Assembly (NCBI GenBank): GCA_022826345.1
Contig: JAJDVB010000123.1
Location: 1 to 30,672, forward strand
Direction of reading: 5' to 3'
Length of the DNA stretch: 30,672 nt
Source of the DNA: Alphaproteobacteria bacterium
GTDB lineage: Bacteria > Pseudomonadota > Alphaproteobacteria > UBA828
The notes beneath the pieces were generated by a model that saw nothing but the letters and a program-made list of their open reading frames with translations, made no database searches and was not told the origin of the DNA. The translations under genes were made by a program, and so were the position numbers. Positions 8,471 through 15,955 of this stretch are shown here, one piece after another (positions within the stretch are counted from its first letter, which is position 1; each line of letters begins with the position of its first letter).

Positions 8471-9010
8471 TTATATGACCCGCGGCGGCCGGCGCACCAC
8501 CAGGCAACGCGCCAGCATGTCGTGCAGGCCCTGCTTGCGGCGGGTAAAGGCGACCGCGATGCAGGCGGCGATGGCGGCGGCGCCTACAAGGAAGTTGAGG
8601 CCGACGACCATGCTGACGAGGCCGGGGAGCCAGAGCGGCCAGCAGCGAAGGATCGCCGTGAGCAGCGAGATCCGCCCGCCGTCGAGCCCCGTGACCCGGA
8701 GCCCCAACATGCGCTTGCCGACAGTCGCCTGCGCCCGCCCGGCCTCCTGCAGCGCCGTGTAGACCCCGAGCGCGATGCCGAAGACGATGGAGCCGAGCCA
8801 GGAGAGCGCGTAGCTCACGACCTCAAGACGCGCACCGTCGCTCTCCGAGACATGCGTCGTGGTCTCCACCAAATCGGGCCACAGGAACGACCCGACCAGA
8901 TAGGTGCCCACCAGCACGATGATGGTGTCGATGACCCACGCCGCGACGCGCCGCCAGAATCCTGCGGGGATGACGCCGATGACGCCTTCCTCGGGTGCTT
9001 CTTCAGTCAT
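8471..9010 (-). CDS. RDD family membrane protein
   Basis: A 179-residue integral membrane protein of the RDD family. The namesake signature is near the start, GFWRRVAAWVIDTI (Arg and Asp in helix 1). Hydrophobic spans follow near residues 25-45, 68-88 and 130-152, and the conserved TVGKRMLGLRV segment lies between the second and third spans. RDD proteins have no firm general role, although some have been linked to ion or solute transport. It lies in the same direction as the catabolic genes but is set apart by a 225-bp structured gap upstream and 92 bp downstream, so it may be a separate unit. The ATG at 9008-9010 sits 14 nt after a strong hairpin and has no clear Shine-Dalgarno, which suggests poor or conditional expression. 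Confidence 0.85.
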   Translation of the reverse strand: MTEEAPEEGVIGVIPAGFWRRVAAWVIDTIIVLVGTYLVGSFLWPDLVETTTHVSESDGARLEVVSYALSWLGSIVFGIALGVYTALQEAGRAQATVGKRMLGLRVTGLDGGRISLLTAILRCWPLWLPGLVSMVVGLNFLVGAAAIAACIAVAFTRRKQGLHDMLARCLVVRRPPRVI

Positions 9011-9024
9011 GTGCCCGGAACGTT

Positions 9025-9055
9025 GGAAGGGCCGCCCGGCTGGGGCGGCCCTTCC
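9025..9055 (-). terminator. Strong 13-bp GC hairpin in front of the RDD gene
   Basis: A perfect 13-bp inverted repeat (9025-9037 with 9043-9055) surrounds a 5-nt loop, one of the strongest stem-loops in the window. It lies downstream of the tiny frame at 9092-9166 and ends 14 nt before the RDD start. There is no T-run after it on the minus strand. It may end transcription coming from the creatininase operon, or act as an attenuator or translation block in the RDD leader. Confidence 0.6.
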
Positions 9056-9064
9056 CCGTCAATC

Positions 9065-9082
9065 CGCGATCCGCAGATCGCG
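9065..9082 (-). terminator. Second hairpin in the RDD leader
   Basis: A perfect 7-bp inverted repeat, CGCGATC / GATCGCG, with a 4-nt loop. It sits 10 nt after the stop of the small frame and 9 nt before the 13-bp hairpin. Two stable hairpins in tandem behind a small frame resemble a leader/attenuator layout. Confidence 0.4.
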
Positions 9083-9091
9083 TCGTCACCG

Positions 9092-9166
9092 TCAGCCGTG
9101 GGCCCCATCGCAGGGGGAGACCCAGCTCACGATGACCGCCGATCGCGGTTTACGACAGTCTGACAC
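9092..9166 (-). CDS. Possible 24-residue leader peptide or small protein
   Basis: A GTG-started frame of 24 codons plus TGA, beginning VSDCRKPRSAVIV and ending SWVSPCDGAHG. I do not recognise it. What makes it notable is the signal before it: the 15 bases AAAGGAGGTGATCCA directly abut the GTG and are a perfect complement of the 3' end of bacterial 16S rRNA, far longer than the usual 4-6 nt. The spacing from GGAGG to GTG is 7 nt, which is ideal. Two Cys and one Trp stand out in the peptide, and its RNA can fold (TGGG/CCCA and CCCC/GGGG pairs near the end). Two hairpins and the RDD gene follow. It could be a leader peptide, a small protein or chance. Only the initiation signal argues for translation. 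Confidence 0.45.
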   Translation of the reverse strand: MSDCRKPRSAVIVSWVSPCDGAHG

Positions 9167-9181
9167 TGGATCACCTCCTTT
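9167..9181 (-). promoter_or_regulatory. Extended perfect Shine-Dalgarno, 15 nt
   Basis: Minus-strand AAAGGAGGTGATCCA lies directly before the GTG at 9164-9166. The plus strand reads CTGGATCACCTCCTTTC (9166-9182), identical to the conserved 16S rRNA 3' tail. The bases further left differ from 16S rRNA, so this is not an rRNA gene fragment. Confidence 0.6.
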
Positions 9182-9235
9182 CGTTGTTGACGACGCCTCG
9201 TATATGGCGCGCCCACGTGAGCGGTGCAAGCGCGA

Positions 9236-9706
9236 TCAAATGGTCGTGCGGTCCCCGCTGTCCCACCACGCCCTGAACATGGCGTAGGTCTCGTCGCCCA
9301 GCAGGCGCCGGTAGGGGCGGTCCCGCTGCTCGCTCGGCATCGCGACTTCGGAGTCCAGCCCGGCAAGATCGATGCCGAGGTCGGCCGCGTGGGAGAGGAG
9401 ATTGCCGTAGAACACCTGGTCGATTCGCGCCCACCAGATCGCCGCTGCGCACATGATGCAGGGCTCCCAGGTCGTGTAGAGGGTCGAGCCCGAGAGGTCC
9501 CAATTGCGAGTACGCTGCCCCGCATCGCGGATGGCGTTGATCTCGCAGTGGCCGGTGGCGTCGTGGTTCTCGGCCACGTTGTTCCAGCCTTCGCCGATTA
9601 CCTCGTCGTCCCGCACGATGAGCGTCGCGCAGTAGCCGCCTTCGCCCGCCGCCATCTTCTCTTCGCAGAGCGCGATGGCGCGCCGCATGTAGCCTTCGTG
9701 GTCCAT
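9236..9706 (-). CDS. Guanine-deaminase-like nucleoside/nucleobase deaminase (CDA fold)
   Basis: A 156-residue zinc deaminase of the cytidine-deaminase fold. Zinc ligands are His53 (in GHCEINAI), Cys83 and Cys86 (in EPCIMC), and Glu55 is the proton shuttle. These are the same numbers as in Bacillus guanine deaminase, as is the total length, and AAAIWWARIDQVFYG matches the guanine-deaminase core. Two family-conserved spots differ: His-Ala-Glu is His-Cys-Glu, and the usual GGPFGA loop near residues 23-28 is GGYCAT. The substrate may therefore not be guanine. The ATG at 9704-9706 has an excellent GGAGGGG 5 nt upstream. It follows the ureohydrolase by 14 bp in the same operon. Context suggests deamination of a small cyclic amidine such as creatinine or a purine, which is inference. 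Confidence 0.85.
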   Translation of the reverse strand: MDHEGYMRRAIALCEEKMAAGEGGYCATLIVRDDEVIGEGWNNVAENHDATGHCEINAIRDAGQRTRNWDLSGSTLYTTWEPCIMCAAAIWWARIDQVFYGNLLSHAADLGIDLAGLDSEVAMPSEQRDRPYRRLLGDETYAMFRAWWDSGDRTTI

Positions 9707-9720
9707 GGTCCCCTCCTTCG

Positions 9721-10680
9721 TCAGCGTCTGGCCTCGGCCACCGCTTCCGCCAGCACGCACAGGATTTCGAACATCATGGTGGCCCCCACCAGCGCCGTGT
9801 TGCCGCTGGGGTCGAAAGGCGGTGCAACCTCCACCACGTCGCCGCCCACCAGGTTGAGCCCGCGTGTACCGCGCAGCATCCGTTGCGCCTCGTAGGTGGA
9901 GAAGCCGCCGATCTCGGGCGTGCCTGTGCCCGGCGCATAGACCGGATCGAGCCCGTCCACGTCGAAGCTGATGTAGGTCGGGCCGTCGCCGACCACGGCG
10001 CGCGCCTCGGCGATCACCTTCTCCCAGCCGATATCGAAGTACTCCTCGATGGTGACCACGCGCATGCCCGAGTCGCGCGCGAAATCCAGGTCGTGAAGGT
10101 CGTAGACCGAGCCGCGAATGCCGATCTGAATGGTGCGCTTCGGGTCCAGCAGCCCCTCCTCCACCGCGCGGCGGAAGAGCGTGCCGTGGGTGATCGTGTG
10201 GCCGCCGAAGTAGCTGTCCCAGGTATCGGAATGGGCGTCAAAATGGATCATGCCAACGGGCCGATCCTTGGCGATAGCACGCATGATCGGCAGCGTGATC
10301 AGGTGATCGCCGCCAGCCGAGAGCGGAACCGCGCCGGCCGCGTGCAGCTCGGTGAAGAAACGCTCGATGCGCCCGATCGTGTCGTGCAAGTCGATCGGGT
10401 TGATGCTGGCATCGCCGCAGTCCGCGACCCGGCAGAGCTCGTAGGGGCAGATGCCGAGGGTGTGATGGGTGCGCCGCATCAGGCTCGACATGTTGCGGAT
10501 CTCGCGCGGGCCGTGGCGGGCGCCGGCGCGGTTGGTGGTGCCGTTGTCCCAGGGCACGCCCACCAGCGCGATGTCCACGGCCGAGAAATCGGTGACATGG
10601 GGGAGCCGCATGAAGGTCGGCATCGCGCTGAAGCGCGGCATGTCCATGCCGCTGACCGGCTCGTAGAAGCCCTCGCTCAT
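9721..10680 (-). CDS. Ureohydrolase (agmatinase family), guanidinobutyrase-like
   Basis: A 319-residue manganese ureohydrolase that splits a guanidino group to urea and an amine. Metal ligands are visible in all three family motifs: GGDH (His126), FDAHSD (Asp148, His150, Asp152) and SFDVDG (Asp240, Asp242). Length, the N-terminal MPRFSAMPTFMRLPH stretch, HGTLFRRAVEEGLLD and the end GGDVVEVAPPFDPSGNT with NTALVGATMMFEILCVL look more like Pseudomonas guanidinobutyrase/guanidinopropionase than like E. coli SpeB, as far as I can judge from memory. It lies between creatininase (15 bp) and the deaminase (14 bp). A guanidino acid such as creatine, guanidinoacetate or guanidinobutyrate is a reasonable substrate in this setting. 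A Shine-Dalgarno GGGGA precedes the ATG by 9 nt. A generic name such as agmatinase would be used by most pipelines. Confidence 0.88.
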   Translation of the reverse strand: MSEGFYEPVSGMDMPRFSAMPTFMRLPHVTDFSAVDIALVGVPWDNGTTNRAGARHGPREIRNMSSLMRRTHHTLGICPYELCRVADCGDASINPIDLHDTIGRIERFFTELHAAGAVPLSAGGDHLITLPIMRAIAKDRPVGMIHFDAHSDTWDSYFGGHTITHGTLFRRAVEEGLLDPKRTIQIGIRGSVYDLHDLDFARDSGMRVVTIEEYFDIGWEKVIAEARAVVGDGPTYISFDVDGLDPVYAPGTGTPEIGGFSTYEAQRMLRGTRGLNLVGGDVVEVAPPFDPSGNTALVGATMMFEILCVLAEAVAEARR

Positions 10681-10695
10681 GGGTGGCGTCCCCTT

Positions 10696-11496
10696 CTATT
10701 CGGCCGCGATGTCCTGGCGCCTCGATCCGAAAATTTCGATCAGCGCGGCGGTCATGCCGTCCACATAGTCCGCGACGAAGCGCTCGCCCTTCTCCGCCGT
10801 TGCGGCGACGGAGGGCGAGAGCGCACCGGTCCAAGGCACCCGCGAGGTGTCCGTCGGATAGATGTCGTAGAGCGGGAAGTCGGCCGGCGGATGGTCGGGT
10901 GCCTTGGTCATGTCGACGAGTTCCGGATAGAGGTGCAGCATGACCGAGGTTTCCATCAGGCCCGCATGTTCCAGCGGCCATCCGGGGAAGCCCTCGGGCC
11001 ATGCAGCCTCCATGGTCTCTTGGGTGACATATTCCCAGTAGGGAATCTTGGCGATCCGCATGTCGTCGATGCCGTCGCGCCGGAGCCCCCGCAGCGCGAG
11101 GTCGATCCCTTCCACCAGAAACATGTTGTTCTCGTAGTGGCCGTCCACCACCGCCATGCGGCGCACGCCGTGACGGGCGAACTCGCTGACGATGTCGCGG
11201 ACCATGTGGATCAGGGTCTCGCCGTCGAGGCTGGTGGTGCCGGGAAAGTGGTTGCCGCCGCCGGACTTCGGCTGCGACTTGTAGCCGTAGCAGAGGGTGG
11301 GCGCGACCAGGTCGCCGGTGCGCGCCGCGACCCGTTCGGCGAGGGCGGTCGGGATCGCGGCATCGCAGTTCATGGGCAGATGCGGCCCGTGCTGCTCCAG
11401 CGAGCCGACCGGGAGGATCACCACCGGCCGCTCCTCCCGCACCCGCCTATCGTATTCGGTCCAGTCGATCTCCGCGACACGCACAGGGCGGGTCAT
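10696..11496 (-). CDS. crnA: Creatininase (creatinine amidohydrolase)
   Basis: A 266-residue protein that aligns almost residue for residue with Pseudomonas putida creatininase, which interconverts creatinine and creatine. The metal ligands known from that enzyme fall at the same positions: Glu34 and His36 (SLEQHGPH), Asp45, His120 and Glu122 (GHYEN). Trp154 is also kept, and Trp173/His177 correspond to Trp174/His178 after a one-residue deletion. The segments YGYKSQPKSGGGNHFPGTTS and VEGIDLALR are near identical to that enzyme. The start is ATG at 11494-11496 with GAGGAGG 6 nt upstream. The open frame runs further up only as a shadow of the amidohydrolase gene. The creatininase superfamily also includes enzymes for other amides, but this degree of likeness makes creatinine the best guess. 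Confidence 0.9.
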   Translation of the reverse strand: MTRPVRVAEIDWTEYDRRVREERPVVILPVGSLEQHGPHLPMNCDAAIPTALAERVAARTGDLVAPTLCYGYKSQPKSGGGNHFPGTTSLDGETLIHMVRDIVSEFARHGVRRMAVVDGHYENNMFLVEGIDLALRGLRRDGIDDMRIAKIPYWEYVTQETMEAAWPEGFPGWPLEHAGLMETSVMLHLYPELVDMTKAPDHPPADFPLYDIYPTDTSRVPWTGALSPSVAATAEKGERFVADYVDGMTAALIEIFGSRRQDIAAE

Positions 11497-11528
11497 GGCG
11501 GCCTCCTCTTCGCGCTTGGCCGGCAGCT

Positions 11529-13055
11529 CTACCGGTTGGTCGGCCAGCGCGGCTGATTGTCGCTGCCCCAGCGGTTGATGCCGATGTCGGTCTCGGCGCA
11601 GCGGCGCCAGACCTCGGCGAGCGGTGGGATGAACGCCTTGTTCTTGGCCTCCAGCCGCTCCTGGTCGGCCTGGATGGTCGGCATCATGTCGCGCAGCTCG
11701 TCCATCAGCGCCTCTTCGTCGACCCGCGTGAGCCGGCCGTCCTCCACCATGATCTCGCCGTTCACGACCACCGTCTCCACCGAGGAGCCGTTCTCGCAAT
11801 AGACGAGGTGGTTGCGCACGTCGTTGAGCGGCGTGAAGTTGGCCGTCCGCATGTCGAGGATCGACAGGTCGGCGCGCTTGCCGGGCTCCAGCGAGCCGAT
11901 CTCGTCCTCCATGAGCACGCTGTAGGCGCCGCCCAGGGTCGCCGCATGCAGCACCTCGTGGGCGTCGAGCCAGTAGGCGTTGTCGGGCGATGAGATGTTG
12001 TGCATCAGGCCCGCGCACTGCATCACGCTGAACATGCGGGGCGTGTCGCTGGTGGAAAGTCCGTCCGAGCCCAGCGCGAGATTGACGCCCGCATCGAGCA
12101 GCCGGCGCACCGCGCAGATGCCCGAGCCGAGCTTGAGGTTGGAGAGCGCGTTGTGCACCACCGAGCAGCGCGCCTCACCCATCAGCGCGATGTCGTCGTC
12201 CGTGAGCCAAATGCCGTGCGCGATGGTTGTGTTGCGGTTGAGCAGGCCGAGGTCGTGCATGTACTGGATCAGCGTCTTGCCGTAGAGCTCACGGCCGGTG
12301 ACCGCCTGCACCTTCGATTCGAGGATGTGGGTGTGGAAGGGCAGCCCGTTCGCACGGGCGAACTCGTCAGCCGCGTGCATGAGCGGCTCGGTGCAGCGTT
12401 GGGGACCGGAGGGTGCCGGCATGAAGCGGAGCCGGCCGGCGCGGTTGTGATAGAGGCCGAGCGCCTCCTCGCAGAAGGCGGTGAACTCGTCCGCCGTCGG
12501 CGGCACCATCTCGTCGATCTCGTCCTTGAGATCGCCGGGCAGAAGGTCGTTCAGGTAGACGATGGTGTCCGGCAGCTTGCGGTTGATCACGTGGCCCGAG
12601 ATGGAAGCGCGCAAGCCTACGTCCTCGTAGGCCTGGAACACCGCGCCGATGGTCTCCATGGACTGCAGCGGGAATTCGAGAATGTCGTCGGAAAAGAAGG
12701 TCACGCCGGTCTTGATCGCGTCCATGGCGCAGAGCGCGGAGCGCAGGTAGATCATGCGAGGCGTGAGCTCGGCCGCGCCGAGGATACCGTAGGCGAGCGT
12801 CATCCAGAGCTCGAGCGGCATGTTGTCGTAGCGCCCCTTGGCGAAGGCCTCCGGCGTGTGAATGTGACCGTTGATGAGGCCCGGGATCACCAGCTTTCCC
12901 TCACCGGGGATGACGCGATCGGCCTCGACGTCGGGCGCGGTCTCGCCGATGGCGGCGATGCGCTCGCCTTCGATCAGGATGTTGCCCTGGAACGGCTCGC
13001 TCCCGTTCCCCGGGTCCATCGAGACGATGGTGGCCCTCTCGATCAGTATGGACAT
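11529..13055 (-). CDS. Amidohydrolase family deaminase (ATZ/TRZ/SsnA type)
   Basis: A 508-residue metal-dependent hydrolase of the amidohydrolase superfamily, one-metal subtype. Ligands and catalytic residues visible are His64 and His66 (NGHIHTPE), His243 and Glu246 (HTHILES), His280 (IAHGIWL) and Asp331 (LGSDGLSTSD). The small beta-sandwich domain is formed by the two ends, with EPGKRADLSILDM closing the barrel part. Members deaminate or dechlorinate ring compounds such as guanine, 5'-deoxyadenosine, s-triazines or N-methylated amidines. It lies between the transporter ATPase (33 bp) and creatininase (32 bp). A role on creatinine or a related guanidino ring compound is a context-based guess. 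The C-terminal tail of about 50 residues beyond the family core (TIQADQERLEAKNKAF onward) is unusual. Confidence 0.87.
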   Translation of the reverse strand: MSILIERATIVSMDPGNGSEPFQGNILIEGERIAAIGETAPDVEADRVIPGEGKLVIPGLINGHIHTPEAFAKGRYDNMPLELWMTLAYGILGAAELTPRMIYLRSALCAMDAIKTGVTFFSDDILEFPLQSMETIGAVFQAYEDVGLRASISGHVINRKLPDTIVYLNDLLPGDLKDEIDEMVPPTADEFTAFCEEALGLYHNRAGRLRFMPAPSGPQRCTEPLMHAADEFARANGLPFHTHILESKVQAVTGRELYGKTLIQYMHDLGLLNRNTTIAHGIWLTDDDIALMGEARCSVVHNALSNLKLGSGICAVRRLLDAGVNLALGSDGLSTSDTPRMFSVMQCAGLMHNISSPDNAYWLDAHEVLHAATLGGAYSVLMEDEIGSLEPGKRADLSILDMRTANFTPLNDVRNHLVYCENGSSVETVVVNGEIMVEDGRLTRVDEEALMDELRDMMPTIQADQERLEAKNKAFIPPLAEVWRRCAETDIGINRWGSDNQPRWPTNR

Positions 13056-13088
13056 GCTCTCCGCTCCCCCGTTTCGGGCGCCGCCCGG

Positions 13089-14174
13089 TCACGCCGGCAG
13101 CACGTAAGTATCTTCCGCCCGCCAGGACGCGCGAAACCTCTGGCCCGGCGTGATGTCGACCGTGTCGAGCTCGTGCGCCTGCTTCTGGACGCGGAACACT
13201 GCCCCGCCGCCGACATCGAGGTGCAGCGTCACCACCGAGCCGATGAACTCCTCGCTGATCACGGTGCCGGTGACGGCGTTGTTGTGCGTCTCTGCCTCTG
13301 CGTTGAGCGCGACCCGGTCGGCACTCACCACCAGATTGACTGAATCGCCCACCGATGGTGCACGCGCCGACGGCACGGTAGCCTGGATTCCGCCATGATC
13401 GGTTTCCACGTCGATCCGCCCGCCCTCGGCGCCGCGCACGTGCCCCTCGATGAGGTTGTTGGTGCCGACGAACTCGGCGACGAAGCGGTTGGCGGGCGCG
13501 CGGTAGACCTCGCGCGGCGCGCCGATCTGCTGGATGCGGCCCTCGTTCATGATGACGACGCGGCTCGCCATGGCGAAGGCCTCGGACTGGTTGTGGGTCA
13601 CGTAGACGAAGGTGATGCCGAGCCGGCGCTGAAGCTCAGTGATCTCCGCCTGCATGCGGACCCTGAGATGGGCGTCGAGCGCGCTCAGCGGCTCGTCGAG
13701 CAGAAGAATACGCGGCTCGGTCACCAGCGCGCGGGCAAGCGCCACCCGCTGCCGCTCGCCACCTGAGAGCTGCGCGATATTGCGGTTCGCGTAGTCGGCG
13801 ATACCCACCTGCTCCAGCCATTTGAGCGCCCGCGCGCGGCGTTCCCTGGCTGGAATGCTGCGCATCTTGAGGCCGAACTCCACGTTTCCGCGCACGCTGA
13901 GATAGGGGAAGAGCGCGAGACTCTGCCACACCATGGGCGTGTCGCGCTCCCACGGCTTGCGCTCGTTCACCCGCTCTCCATCGAGGCGCACCTCGCCGCT
14001 CGTCGGTTCTTCGAGGCCCGCGATCATGCGCAGCGTCGTGGTCTTGCCGCAGCCGGACGGCCCCATGAGCGCGACGAACTCGCCCTCCGCAATCTCCAGG
14101 TCGATCCCGCTCACGGCCTCGTGCTCGCCGAAGCGCTTGGTCAGGCCATCGAGCTCCAGCAGGGGTTCAGCCAT
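13089..14174 (-). CDS. ABC transporter ATP-binding protein (PotA-like)
   Basis: A 361-residue ATPase of the spermidine/putrescine type importer. The Walker A GPSGCGKTT is at residues 38-46, the signature LSGGERQR at 136-143, Walker B ILLLDEP ends at Asp160/Glu161, and the switch His lies in YVTHNQSEA. After the nucleotide-binding domain comes a C-terminal TOBE/MOP-like regulatory domain (roughly residues 245-361), as in PotA, UgpC and MalK. The start ATG at 14172-14174 follows AGGAG. It is encoded directly after the two permeases (14-bp gap), so it energises that importer. The Q-loop reads MVWQSLALFP, with Trp where Phe is common. Confidence 0.93.
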   Translation of the reverse strand: MAEPLLELDGLTKRFGEHEAVSGIDLEIAEGEFVALMGPSGCGKTTTLRMIAGLEEPTSGEVRLDGERVNERKPWERDTPMVWQSLALFPYLSVRGNVEFGLKMRSIPARERRARALKWLEQVGIADYANRNIAQLSGGERQRVALARALVTEPRILLLDEPLSALDAHLRVRMQAEITELQRRLGITFVYVTHNQSEAFAMASRVVIMNEGRIQQIGAPREVYRAPANRFVAEFVGTNNLIEGHVRGAEGGRIDVETDHGGIQATVPSARAPSVGDSVNLVVSADRVALNAEAETHNNAVTGTVISEEFIGSVVTLHLDVGGGAVFRVQKQAHELDTVDITPGQRFRASWRAEDTYVLPA

Positions 14175-14188
14175 CGTGCACGATGCTC

Positions 14189-14998
14189 CTACACCGGCGC
14201 CTTGATGCGGCCGGTGCCGCGGCGGGTCAGTAAAAAGACCTGCGCCAGAATAACCAGCGTGATCGATACCGCGAAGACGACGCTGCCAACCGCGTTGATG
14301 CGGGGGCTCACCTGCCCCTGCATCATGTTGAGCACACGCACGGGCAGGGTCTCGTTCACGCCGCCCACGAAGAACGCGATCATGAACTCGTCGAACGAGA
14401 CCGCCGCCGTGAGGAAGAGCGCGGCAAAGATCGAGGGCATGGTGAAGGGCAGGATCACGAAGAGCATTCCCCGCCAGTTGTTGGCGCCGAGGTTCCAGGC
14501 GGCACGCTCCAGGTCCGGATCCATCTGCGAGAGGCGGAGCCGGATCAGCGCCATGGCAAACGGCGTGCAATAGACCACGTGCGAGAAGATCACCGAGTGG
14601 AGCTCGCCGACCAGGCTCACGCGGCCCAGGAACATCAGCATGACGAGTCCCAGGATCAGCACCGGAATCGTCGGCGGCAGCAGGGCGAGCGCGAGGTAGA
14701 CGTTCTTGCCGAAGAAGCGGTAGCGGAAGTCGGTGTACGCCGTCGCGAAGCCGATGAAGGTGGAAATGGCCGCGACCGAGAGACCGACGATGATGCTGAA
14801 GCGGAAGGCGCGCGGCACCGGCGCCTCGTTCCAGATCGCCTCGTACCAGACCGTGGAGAAATTCTCGATGGGCAGGACCGGGAAGCGCCCTTCGTTGAAG
14901 GAGAAGATGAAACTGATCACGATCGGCACGAACACGAAGCCGAGCGCCACAAACACGTAGCCGAGGAGCGAGCCGCGAATGATGCGGTCGAGGTTCAC
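14189..14998 (-). CDS. ABC transporter permease (PotC-like)
   Basis: A 269-residue inner-membrane permease with about six hydrophobic spans. The EAA-type coupling loop (ERAAWNLGANNWRG) touches the ATPase. A cytoplasmic start followed by GYVFVALGFVFVPIVISFIF is typical of PotC-class subunits. I place the start at GTG 14996-14998, overlapping the stop of the upstream permease by 4 nt (GTGA), so translation is probably coupled. The frame stays open further upstream only as a shadow of that gene. It forms the translocation pore with the gene before it. Confidence 0.9.
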   Translation of the reverse strand: MNLDRIIRGSLLGYVFVALGFVFVPIVISFIFSFNEGRFPVLPIENFSTVWYEAIWNEAPVPRAFRFSIIVGLSVAAISTFIGFATAYTDFRYRFFGKNVYLALALLPPTIPVLILGLVMLMFLGRVSLVGELHSVIFSHVVYCTPFAMALIRLRLSQMDPDLERAAWNLGANNWRGMLFVILPFTMPSIFAALFLTAAVSFDEFMIAFFVGGVNETLPVRVLNMMQGQVSPRINAVGSVVFAVSITLVILAQVFLLTRRGTGRIKAPV

Positions 14999-15891
14999 CT
15001 GCGCGCCCGCCCGTGGCCGTAGGCGAAATAGAGCGCGGTGAAGGCGACCACGATGAGGGTCGCCACCATGGTGACCGCCACCACCGCCGCGCGCGGCCAG
15101 TGGTTGCCCTGCTTCACCGTGTCCACGATCAGGATGCTGAGCGTCGGCGGCTTGCTCCCGCCGAGGCTGACCGGGCTCACGAAGTCGCCGAAGCAGAGGA
15201 TGAAGGTGAAGGTCGCGGCCAGGATCAGGCCCACCTTGGCCGACGGGACGATCACCAGGAAGATGGTTCTGATCCGTCCGCAGCCGAGGTTGTGCGCGGC
15301 CTCGATCAGGCTGCGGTCGACGTTCGCCAGGCTGAAGAGCTGGAGCAGGATCACCAGCGGCAGGCAGAGCGTCATGTAGCCGACCACGGTGCCGAACAGG
15401 GTGTTCAGCATCTCCACCGGGCCGAACCCGAGAAAATTGAAGACCGTGTTCAGGATGCCGTTGTCGGAGATCACCGCCTGCCATGAATAGACACGTACGA
15501 CATAGCTGGTGAAGAAGGGCGTGATGAGCAGAAAGACCCCGAGCCGCCGCGTCGCGGGCGAGACCTTGAAGGCGAGCGCGTAGGCCGCGGGAAACGCCAG
15601 GACGCTGCACACCACCGCCGCGAGCACGGCGTAGCCGAGCGTGCGCAGGTAGGTGTCCACGACATAGCCCTTGCTCCACATCTTGACCCAGTTGACGGTT
15701 TCGAACGCCGGCTCGAGCCGGAAGCTCTCCACCGTCCAGAAGGTCATCACGACGAGGAAAGCGAGCGGGGCGAGGAAGAACATCCCCTGCCAGAGCGCGA
15801 GCGGCAGGCCCCAGAAAAGCGCATAGCCGTCGGGCCGAGGAGCGTTTCGGCCGGCGGAAGCCGTTACGCCTTCAGTCTCGGCAACAGCCAT
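14995..15891 (-). CDS. ABC transporter permease (PotB-like)
   Basis: A 298-residue permease with six predicted spans after a soluble N-terminal stretch of about 25 residues. It has the PotB-class long first periplasmic loop and the EAA loop EAAHNLGCGRIRTIF near residues 198-212. The segment ITPFFTSYVVRVYSW is a common mark of PotB/PotH proteins. It is preceded by a 64-bp gap containing a hairpin after the binding-protein gene, and overlaps the next permease by 4 nt. It imports the same substrate as the rest of the system. Confidence 0.9.
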   Translation of the reverse strand: MAVAETEGVTASAGRNAPRPDGYALFWGLPLALWQGMFFLAPLAFLVVMTFWTVESFRLEPAFETVNWVKMWSKGYVVDTYLRTLGYAVLAAVVCSVLAFPAAYALAFKVSPATRRLGVFLLITPFFTSYVVRVYSWQAVISDNGILNTVFNFLGFGPVEMLNTLFGTVVGYMTLCLPLVILLQLFSLANVDRSLIEAAHNLGCGRIRTIFLVIVPSAKVGLILAATFTFILCFGDFVSPVSLGGSKPPTLSILIVDTVKQGNHWPRAAVVAVTMVATLIVVAFTALYFAYGHGRARR

Positions 15892-15923
15892 GAACTAGGT
15901 CGTGTACGGGCACCCGAAAGTTA

Positions 15924-15947
15924 GGGGGCCGCAAACACGCGGCCCCC
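15924..15947 (-). terminator. Hairpin between binding-protein and permease genes
   Basis: A perfect 9-bp stem, GGGGGCCGC / GCGGCCCCC, with a 6-nt loop lies 8 nt after the binding-protein stop and 32 nt before the permease start. Hairpins here commonly end or shield most transcripts so that the binding protein is made in excess of the membrane parts. On the minus strand it is followed by TAACTTT, a weak T-rich tail. Confidence 0.6.
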
Positions 15948-15955
15948 GCTTGACG

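Noticed and set aside
9160..9182. Plus-strand match to the end of 16S rRNA as a possible rRNA gene fragment
   Set aside because: Only the last 17 nt match; the bases before CTGGATCACC do not follow the 16S helix 45 sequence. The minus-strand Shine-Dalgarno explanation fits better.
9883..11556. Plus-strand open frame of 557 codons
   Set aside because: It lies antisense to the ureohydrolase and creatininase, both of which have full catalytic motifs. Its product is Arg/His/Asp-rich low-complexity sequence typical of GC-rich shadows.
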